This document shows, in pieces, positions 58,474 to 64,000 of a DNA stretch of 64,000 nucleotides (the stretch's first letter is position 1; each line of letters begins with the position of its first letter). Origin of the DNA: Streptomyces sp. NBC_00414. Lineage in GTDB: Bacteria; Actinomycetota; Actinomycetes; Streptomycetales; Streptomycetaceae. The notes under the pieces were generated by a model. It saw only the letters and a list, made by a program, of their open reading frames with translations. It ran no database searches and had not been told where the DNA came from. Position numbers and translations under genes: made by a program. The stretch covers positions 7,998,001 through 8,062,000 of the forward strand of contig NZ_CP107935.1 in assembly GCF_036038375.1 (NCBI RefSeq), in the 5' to 3' direction.

Positions 58474-59424
58474 GTGTCCCCACCTCCGCCACCCCTCGGC
58501 CGAGCCCGCAAGCGCGCGGTCCAGTCCTTCGACGCCGCACTCGACGACACCGAACTCGTCGCCGCCCGCGCCGCGTTGGCCCAGGGGCGGTGGACCACCG
58601 TACGGGCCCTGCTGGCCGACACCGGTGACGACTGGGACCGCCGGGGGCACCGCGTCACGACCCTGGCCCAGGAGGGCGGCACGCTCGCCTGGGCCCGCGA
58701 CTGGCAGCTCGCCGAACCCGAGTCGGGCGACGCCGCCGTGCTGCTCGCCGTCGCCACCGTCCAACGCGCCCTGAACGGCAAGGAGAAGCCGACCAGGGCG
58801 CGTGAGGCGTGCCGCGCCGCGGCCGACGCGCTGCCCGCCGACCCGACGCCCTGGCTCGGGCTGCTGATGCTGGAGCGCGTCCTCGGCGCCGACCAGGACG
58901 TGGTCCAGCTCTTCGACGAGGTCCGCCACCGCTACCCCGACCATCACCACGCCCACCATCTGATGGTCGCCCGGCTCGCCGAACGGCGCCCCGACGCCGG
59001 GCAGGACCCGCTGCACGAGGTCTACGACTTCGCGACCTGGTCCGCCGAACAGGCGCCCGCCGACTCCCCGCTCGCGGTCCTGCCCGTCGTCGCGCACGCC
59101 GAGCGCTACCGCGTCCTGGCCGCGGCCGGCAGCGAATCGGCCGACCCCGTGGCCTCCGGGCACTGGGTGGGGCGCCGGGCGCGCCAGGTGATGAAGTCGG
59201 CCTTCGACTGGTGGCTGGAGTGGGAGCGCGACGACCATCCGCGCAGCCGGCTCGACCTCAACTTCCTCGTCCACGCCAAGTACTGCGAGGGCCGGGGCGC
59301 CGAGGCCGCCGCCCTGTTCCACCGCATCGGACCGTACGCGACCGCGGTGCCGTGGTCGTACCCCGACCGGGATCCGCACAAGGCCTTCCATGCCGCACGC
59401 GACAGCGTGCTCGGCACGGTCTGA
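58474..59424 (+). CDS. Conserved hypothetical protein, helical-repeat-like
   Basis: A 316-residue protein. The GTG at 58474 follows GAGGGAG; the frame is open to 58456 as well. It is rich in Ala/Leu helical segments (AREACRAAADALPADPTPWL, FDEVRHRYPDHHHAHHLMVA) and looks like a TPR-like scaffold, but no consensus repeat is clear. A conserved stretch is RQVMKSAFDWWLEWERDDHP. I do not recognise a family. An APC permease gene starts 74 bases downstream, so it may be co-transcribed. Confidence 0.7.
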   Translation: MSPPPPPLGRARKRAVQSFDAALDDTELVAARAALAQGRWTTVRALLADTGDDWDRRGHRVTTLAQEGGTLAWARDWQLAEPESGDAAVLLAVATVQRALNGKEKPTRAREACRAAADALPADPTPWLGLLMLERVLGADQDVVQLFDEVRHRYPDHHHAHHLMVARLAERRPDAGQDPLHEVYDFATWSAEQAPADSPLAVLPVVAHAERYRVLAAAGSESADPVASGHWVGRRARQVMKSAFDWWLEWERDDHPRSRLDLNFLVHAKYCEGRGAEAAALFHRIGPYATAVPWSYPDRDPHKAFHAARDSVLGTV

Positions 59425-59498
59425 ACGACAGCCCCGCCCGACAGCCAGCCCGGCCGGCCGAACGCCGCCGGCCTGCCAGCCGAAAGGACGACCCCGCC

Positions 59499-61082
59499 AT
59501 GACGACGGGCAGTTCACGCACCACGAGTGCGTCGAGCACGAGCAAGAGCGCAAGCACGAGCAGACAGGGCGCCGCGGAGAGCGGCATCAGCACCTTCAAG
59601 GGCCAGGACCGGGCCCTGCGTTCCGACCGGCTGGGGACGGGGGGCCTGCTGCTCTCCGTCCTCGCGGCGACCGCCCCTCTCATGGTGGTCGCGGGTGTCA
59701 TGCCCACTACATTCGCGGTGATGGGCATCGTCGGGCAGCCCCTGCTCTTCGTGCTGCTCGGCGTCGTGCTCGTCCTCTTCAGCGTCGGGTACGCCGAGAT
59801 GAGCCGCCACGTCCACAACGCGGGCGCCTTCTACGCGTACATCTCCCGGGGACTCGGCGCCATGGCGGGCTCGGGCGCCGCGGCGGTCGCGCTCGTCGCC
59901 TACAACGCGCTCCAGATCGGCATCTACGGCATCTTCGGCTTCGAGGTGTCCGGCCTGTTCGCCACCTACCTCGACCTCGAACTCGCCTGGTGGATACCGG
60001 CGCTGGTGGCCGCCCTCCTCGTCGGCGCCCTCGGCTGGCTGAAGATCGACGTCAACGCGCGCGTGCTCGGCGTACTGCTGCTCATCGAGGTCGCGCTCGT
60101 CGTGATCTTCGACATCGCGGCCGTCGCCGACCCCGCCAAGGAAGGCCTGTCGCTGCACGCCTTCAACCCGGACACCCTCACCGGAGCGGGTCTCGGCACC
60201 GCGCTGTGCTTCTGCATCGCCGCGTTCCTCGGCTTCGAACAGGCCCCCGTGTACGCGGAGGAGACCAGCCGCCCGCACATCCTGGTCCCGCGCGTGATGT
60301 TCCTCGCGATCGGCTTCGTGGCCGTGTTCTTCGCGCTCAGCTCCTGGGCGCTGACCGTCGCCGCGGGCCCCTCCGGGATCGTGGGCGCCTCGCAGAAGCA
60401 GAGCGCCGGACTGCTGTTCTTCCTCACCGAGTCACGGCTCGGCGGCACGTTCACCGACGTGCTCCACGTCCTGTTCGTGACCGGCATGTTCGCCGCGATG
60501 CTCAGCTTCCACAACGTCGTCGCCCGGTACGCCTTCGCCATGGGCCGCGAGGGACTGCTGCCCGCCGCCTTCGGCAGGACCACGGGCGCGAGCGGCGCCC
60601 CCGGCACGGGCTCGCTGCTCCAGTCGGCCGTCGCCGTGGTGGTCGTCGTGGCGTTCGCCGTCGCCGACGACAAGCCGGTCGGCGACCCGACAGCGCCCGT
60701 ACTGCACCTCTTCACCTGGATGGGCAACGTCGGCGCGCTCGGCGTCATCGTGCTGATGGCCGCGGCCTCGCTCTCCGTCGTCGCCTTCTTCGTCCGCAGG
60801 GGCGCCGGGCGCGCCCAGGCCTGGCGCCTGGCCTGCTCGGTGATCGCGGGACTCTCGCTCCTCGTCATCGCCGTCTACACCGTCAAGGACTTCGACGTCC
60901 TCGTCGGCGCGGGCCCCGGCTCATCGCTGAGCTGGCTGCTGCCCGGCATCATCGTGCTGGCCGCCGCCGCGGGCGTCGCCCAGGGCCTGTTCCTGCGCGC
61001 CCGCAGGCCCCAGGCGTACGCGGGCATCGGACTCGGCAACGAGGCGTTCCAGCTGGACAAGGCGGCGAAGTCCGACTCCTGA
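59499..61082 (+). CDS. APC-superfamily amino acid permease
   Basis: A 527-residue membrane protein with twelve predicted helices. Typical stretches are ATAPLMVVAGVMPTTFAVMG, AFYAYISRGLGAMAGSGAAA and LGFEQAPVYAEETSRPHILV. A polar Ser/Thr-rich N-terminus (TTGSSRTTSASSTSKSASTS) precedes the first helix. The ATG at 59499 follows GAAAGGA. It probably imports amino acids or amines. The substrate is unknown. It is preceded by the unknown gene at 58474. Confidence 0.9.
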   Translation: MTTGSSRTTSASSTSKSASTSRQGAAESGISTFKGQDRALRSDRLGTGGLLLSVLAATAPLMVVAGVMPTTFAVMGIVGQPLLFVLLGVVLVLFSVGYAEMSRHVHNAGAFYAYISRGLGAMAGSGAAAVALVAYNALQIGIYGIFGFEVSGLFATYLDLELAWWIPALVAALLVGALGWLKIDVNARVLGVLLLIEVALVVIFDIAAVADPAKEGLSLHAFNPDTLTGAGLGTALCFCIAAFLGFEQAPVYAEETSRPHILVPRVMFLAIGFVAVFFALSSWALTVAAGPSGIVGASQKQSAGLLFFLTESRLGGTFTDVLHVLFVTGMFAAMLSFHNVVARYAFAMGREGLLPAAFGRTTGASGAPGTGSLLQSAVAVVVVVAFAVADDKPVGDPTAPVLHLFTWMGNVGALGVIVLMAAASLSVVAFFVRRGAGRAQAWRLACSVIAGLSLLVIAVYTVKDFDVLVGAGPGSSLSWLLPGIIVLAAAAGVAQGLFLRARRPQAYAGIGLGNEAFQLDKAAKSDS

Positions 61083-61208
61083 CCGCCCGGGTCCGCGGGG
61101 TCCCGCTCCCGGACGCCCGCTCCTGACCTCCGGCCTCCCTCTCCTGACCTCCTGTCCCTGCCTTCCCGCGCCTGAGAAACGCGTAAGAAGTCATTACGGA
61201 ACGCTGAC

Positions 61209-61249
61209 GAGCACCCTCGGACCCTGGCTTCGGGGGTTCAGGGGTGCTC
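61209..61249. promoter_or_regulatory. Inverted repeat just before the molybdoprotein gene
   Basis: GAGCACCC (61209-61216) and GGGTGCTC (61242-61249), a perfect eight-base pair with a 25-base loop, ending 11 bases before the GTG start. It could be a leader hairpin or a distant operator pair. Confidence 0.4.
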
Positions 61250-61259
61250 GAATCAGTGT

Positions 61260-62003
61260 GTGAACCCGGAACCTTCGTCAGCGGCCGCGGGCGACCCCGA
61301 AGAGGGCGGCGCCCCGGTGGGGCGCCGGCTCATGCTCGGGATGCTCGGACTCGGCGCCCTCGGCGTGGCCACCGCGCCCACCCTCCAGCGCGGCCTGGAG
61401 TCCTTCCTCGGCAGCGCCGCCGACAAGGACCCCACCGGTCTGACCGGCCTGCTCCCCAACGGTGGCGGCTTCCGCTACTACTCGGTCACCTCCTCCGTCC
61501 CGCACAAGGACGAGGACTCCTACCGTCTGAAGATCGACGGCCTGGTCGACCACCCCGGTACGTACACCCTGTCCGATCTGCGTGCCCTGCCGCAGACACG
61601 GATGGTCCGTGACGTCCAGTGCGTCACCGGCTGGCGGGTGCCCGACACCCCCTTCGAAGGGGTACGCCTGTCCCGGCTGCTGGACGCCGCGGGGGTGCGC
61701 CCTTCGGCCGGGGCGGTGCGCTTCACCTGCTTCGACGGGGCGTACTCGGAGAGCCTGACCCTGGACCAGGCCCGCCGCGCCGACGTCCTCGTCGCCCTGC
61801 GCATGCAGGACAAGAACATCAACCACGCCCACGGCGGTCCCGTGCGCCTCTATGTGGCCCCCATGTACTTCTACAAGTCGGCGAAGTGGCTCTCCGGCAT
61901 CACCGTGACCTCGGACGTCCGCCCCGGCTACTGGGAAGAGCGGGGCTACGACGTGGACGCATGGGTCGGCCGGTCGAACGGACGTGACGATGAGACCACC
62001 TGA
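61260..62003 (+). CDS. SUOX-fold molybdopterin oxidoreductase (MsrP/YedY-like)
   Basis: A 247-residue protein. The molybdenum-ligating Cys is C121 in RDVQCVTGWRVPDTPFEGVR; other family stretches are RLKIDGLVDHPGTYTLSDLR and VRLYVAPMYFYKSAKWLSGI. The N-terminus has a hydrophobic segment after GRRLM, which could be an anchor or an export signal. The start is GTG at 61260, with no clear ribosome site. Its stop lies inside the next gene's start, which encodes a cytochrome b protein, so the two form a two-subunit membrane oxidoreductase. Confidence 0.87.
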   Translation: MNPEPSSAAAGDPEEGGAPVGRRLMLGMLGLGALGVATAPTLQRGLESFLGSAADKDPTGLTGLLPNGGGFRYYSVTSSVPHKDEDSYRLKIDGLVDHPGTYTLSDLRALPQTRMVRDVQCVTGWRVPDTPFEGVRLSRLLDAAGVRPSAGAVRFTCFDGAYSESLTLDQARRADVLVALRMQDKNINHAHGGPVRLYVAPMYFYKSAKWLSGITVTSDVRPGYWEERGYDVDAWVGRSNGRDDETT

Positions 62004-62700
62004 GACGCCCGAGACCGACGCTTCGAAGGCACGGGCCGCCGTACAGCCCGTTGCACCGGACACCGCACCGGCCGTCGCATCGGAAGCCGGGGAGCGTCTC
62101 GCGGGTGCGTTGCGGGTCCGCCGTTTCACGCCCGCCGAACGCTGGGTGCACCGCACGACAGCACTCCTGATGGGGGTGTGCGTGCTGACCGCGGGCTGCC
62201 TCTACCTGCCCCAGCTCGCCGAACTCGTCGGCCGCCGCGAGCTGGTCGTGCGGCTGCACGAGTGGTCCGGACTGCTGCTTCCCGTACCCGTCCTCGCCGG
62301 GCTCGTCTCGCGTGCCTTCCGGGCGGACCTGCGGCTGCTCAACCGCTTCGGGCCGCACGACCGGGTCTGGCTGCGGTCCGCGCTGCGCCGGGACGCCCGG
62401 CCCGAGTCCCGGCCGGCCGGGAAGTTCAACGCGGGTCAGAAGACGTACGCGGCCTGGATCGCCGGTGCCGTCCTGGTCATGGTCGGCACGGGGCTGCTCA
62501 TGTGGTTCACCCACCTCGCCCCACTGGTCTGGCGCACGAGTGCGACCTTCGGGCACGACTGGCTCGCGCTGACCATCGGCCTCGTCCTCGCGGGACACAT
62601 CGGGATGGCCCTCGCCCGCCCGGAGTCCCGACGGGGACTGCGGACGGGGTCGGTCAGCCGCGAGTGGGCCGAGCGGGAGCATCCGCTCTGGCGGCCGTAG
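61990..62700 (+). CDS. Cytochrome b/b6-type membrane subunit
   Basis: A 236-residue protein with four to five helices. Candidate heme-ligating histidines are in ERWVHRTTALLM, VVRLHEWSGLLL and LAGHIGMALARPE. It resembles formate-dehydrogenase gamma/cytochrome b561-like partners of SUOX-type molybdoenzymes. The start is ATG at 61990 (or GTG at 61984). It overlaps the molybdoprotein gene by 14 bases, so the two are coupled. It likely passes electrons between the quinone pool and the molybdenum centre. Confidence 0.85.
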   Translation: MRPPETPETDASKARAAVQPVAPDTAPAVASEAGERLAGALRVRRFTPAERWVHRTTALLMGVCVLTAGCLYLPQLAELVGRRELVVRLHEWSGLLLPVPVLAGLVSRAFRADLRLLNRFGPHDRVWLRSALRRDARPESRPAGKFNAGQKTYAAWIAGAVLVMVGTGLLMWFTHLAPLVWRTSATFGHDWLALTIGLVLAGHIGMALARPESRRGLRTGSVSREWAEREHPLWRP

Positions 62701-62719
62701 GGCCCTGGCGCTGCTGGTT

Positions 62720-63670
62720 CTAGCCCAGCGCCGGCGCCAGGAGTCTGGCCGCCTCGGCGACGAGTTCGTCGTCCTTCGGGGCGTCCTCGTCGGGCTTGGT
62801 GGACAGGACTGCCAGGACGATGGGTGTCCCGTCCGGCGTCCATGCGATGCCCACGTCGTTGCTGGTGCCGTACCTGCCCGTGCCCGTCTTGTCGCCGAGC
62901 GCCCAGTCCGTGGGCAGGCCCGCGCGGAAACGATTCGTGCTGGTGGTGTTGGCCAGCAGCCACTCGGTCAGCTGTCGCCTGTCCCGGGGCACGAGCGCGT
63001 CACCGAGGGTGAGCCTCGCGTACGTCCGTCCGATGGCGGCGGGGCTGGTGAGGTCCGTCGTGCGCCACGGCTCGGCCGAGTTCAGTTCGGGCTCCAACCG
63101 GTCGAGGCGGGTTGTGGGGTCCCCGATCGAGCGGCAGAAGCGGGTGATCGCGGTCGGGCCGCCCAGCTCGTGGAGCAGGAGGTTCGCCGCGGCGTTGTCG
63201 CTGTGGGCGATGGCCGCGTGGCAGAGGGCGGCGACGGTCATGCCGTTGGCGAGGTTCTCCTTGAGCCCCGTGACGGGGGAGCCGCCCGCCCTTTTGAGGT
63301 CCTGCTCGGTGTACCGGATCAGCAGGTCCAGGAACTCGCCTCGGCGGTCGAGGTCCCGTAGGACGGCCGCGGCGGCGAGGGTCTTGAAGACCGAACACAT
63401 CGGGAACGTTTCGTCTGCGCGGTACCGCACGGTTTTGCCTGTGGCGGTGTTGCGGGCGTAGATGCCCAGGCGGGCCGCGTGGGTGTGCTCCAGCTCGGCG
63501 AGCGCCTTGACGATGACGTGGTTCGCCGTGTCCGCCGTGTCCGCCCTCGTTTTCGGCTTCGCCGCCGCGTGGGCCTGCGGGGTCGCGCCTGTGGCCAGCG
63601 CGGCGGCGCCGGCGGCGGCTCCGAGGGTCAGGGCGGTTCGGCGGCTGGGGTGGAGGTTTGCGCTTTCCAA
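62720..63670 (-). CDS. Class A serine beta-lactamase
   Basis: A 316-residue secreted enzyme. The catalytic motifs are all present: S93-x-x-K96 (SVFK), SDN (157-159), the ExxLN motif at E193 (EPELN) and KTG (261-263, DKTGTG). The Tat-type signal (SRRTALTLGAAAGAAALATG) is at the N-terminus. I chose the TTG at 63670, preceded by GAGAGAG; the frame is open further, through a repeat unit. The nearest class A relatives in Streptomyces are chromosomal enzymes. No regulator gene is next to it. Confidence 0.9.
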   Translation of the reverse strand: MESANLHPSRRTALTLGAAAGAAALATGATPQAHAAAKPKTRADTADTANHVIVKALAELEHTHAARLGIYARNTATGKTVRYRADETFPMCSVFKTLAAAAVLRDLDRRGEFLDLLIRYTEQDLKRAGGSPVTGLKENLANGMTVAALCHAAIAHSDNAAANLLLHELGGPTAITRFCRSIGDPTTRLDRLEPELNSAEPWRTTDLTSPAAIGRTYARLTLGDALVPRDRRQLTEWLLANTTSTNRFRAGLPTDWALGDKTGTGRYGTSNDVGIAWTPDGTPIVLAVLSTKPDEDAPKDDELVAEAARLLAPALG

Positions 63671-63778
63671 GGTGGCTCTCTCTTCCGCTGCGAGGATGAT
63701 CACTTGCGTAGAGGGAGACTTCGGAGGGGCTCGTGTGGTTCCTCGTGCGTGGGGAAGTGGCCGGTTGTGGGGGCTGGT

Positions 63779-63857
63779 CGCGCCGTTCCCCGCGCCCCTG
63801 GAGGCCGCAGGCCGCGCGCCTGGAGGCGACAACACTGCGCCGCTGCCCGTGCCCCTA
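63779..63857. repeat. Intergenic repeat copies before the terminal alcohol dehydrogenase gene
   Basis: GCGCCGTTCCCCGCGCCCCT at 63780 and a degenerate copy at 63838, the latter ending at the stop codon of the terminal gene. Same family as the 34-bp arrays. Confidence 0.7.
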
Positions 63858-64000
63858 GTGAGGGGTGAAGTCCAGTAGGACCTTGCAGGATTCTGCTCTG
63901 TTGGTTGCGAGGGTGAAGGCTGGTTCCGCTTCTGTGAGGGGGAGTACCGCGCTGATCAGGCGGTCGAAGCGGGGCTCGCTCGCCAGGAGGGTGAGTGCGG
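63855..64000 (-). CDS. Zinc-type alcohol dehydrogenase, C-terminal end only
   Basis: Only the last 48 codons lie in the window, ending at TAG (63857-63855). The sequence AVLPLTEAEPAFTLATNRAE followed by SCKVLLDFTPH resembles the C-terminus of medium-chain zinc dehydrogenases (the AF-LA-RAESCKVLLDF pattern). No catalytic residues are visible. The rest lies beyond position 64000. Confidence 0.7.
   Translation of the reverse strand, partial: ALTLLASEPRFDRLISAVLPLTEAEPAFTLATNRAESCKVLLDFTPH

Overview
The window is actinobacterial and almost certainly from Streptomyces. It has very high GC, strong G/C bias at third codon positions, many GTG and some TTG starts, four-base ATGA/GTGA overlaps between operon genes, many TetR-family regulators, and GC-rich intergenic repeats of a kind common in that genus. 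I see no rRNA, tRNA, CRISPR array, transposase or phage gene, so this looks like a chromosomal arm or near-core segment.

Layout. 1-5.1 kb: a metal-transporter start, a TPR protein and a DUF4331 protein (minus strand) lie divergent from an ECF sigma factor/RskA anti-sigma pair. Both directions carry near-matching SigK-type promoters. 5.2-9.4 kb: a small basic protein, a CoA transferase, and a DrrAB-like ABC exporter divergent from its TetR with two matching palindromes. 9.5-17.5 kb: an orphan ISP-type specificity protein, a GntR regulator, homogentisate dioxygenase, a lipoprotein, a TetR and a molybdopterin oxidoreductase. 17.6-22.5 kb: a CitMHS citrate transporter, an MFS exporter, an orphan MsiK-like ATPase and a DUF3574 protein. 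22.6-34.9 kb: aldehyde and alcohol dehydrogenases, an EamA transporter, an ArsR regulator, TetR/acyl-CoA dehydrogenase, YiaA, TetR/MaoC, SoxR, an RNA ligase, a BKACE enzyme and two unknown proteins. 35-44.3 kb: a secreted penicillin-acylase-like hydrolase, an alpha/beta hydrolase, a NamZ-like muramidase, and an SDR/acyl-CoA synthetase/TetR operon.

44.3-51.1 kb is the most distinctive part. A 1305-residue HTH-nSTAND-WD40 protein stands divergent from a four-gene, translationally coupled lasso peptide operon: cyclase, RRE protein (B1), leader peptidase (B2) and then, unusually at the 3' end, a 49-codon precursor too short to be noticed by ordinary ORF calling. Its leader has the YxxP motif. The predicted core is FLFVDSNELGVPWPLYLW with a ring closed on Glu8, or the same with an extra Gly and a 9-residue ring. 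A near-perfect hairpin terminator follows, and no transporter gene is present.

51.2-64 kb: an acyl-CoA dehydrogenase/phosphotransferase pair, a histidine-rich two-repeat protein, two DUF202 membrane proteins, a Nudix hydrolase, a DMT transporter, an FAD dehydrogenase, an APC permease, a SUOX-fold molybdoprotein with a cytochrome b partner, a class A beta-lactamase, and the end of a zinc alcohol dehydrogenase.

A second theme is regulation. Three separate operators recur at distant places in the window: a 14-mer at three loci, an AAACTARC-type palindrome at two, and a CTAAGC-type palindrome at two. They link scattered acyl-CoA and aldehyde metabolism genes to the local TetR regulators. A 34-bp-period repeat family (an 'inverted terminator-like' unit) fills several intergenic gaps.
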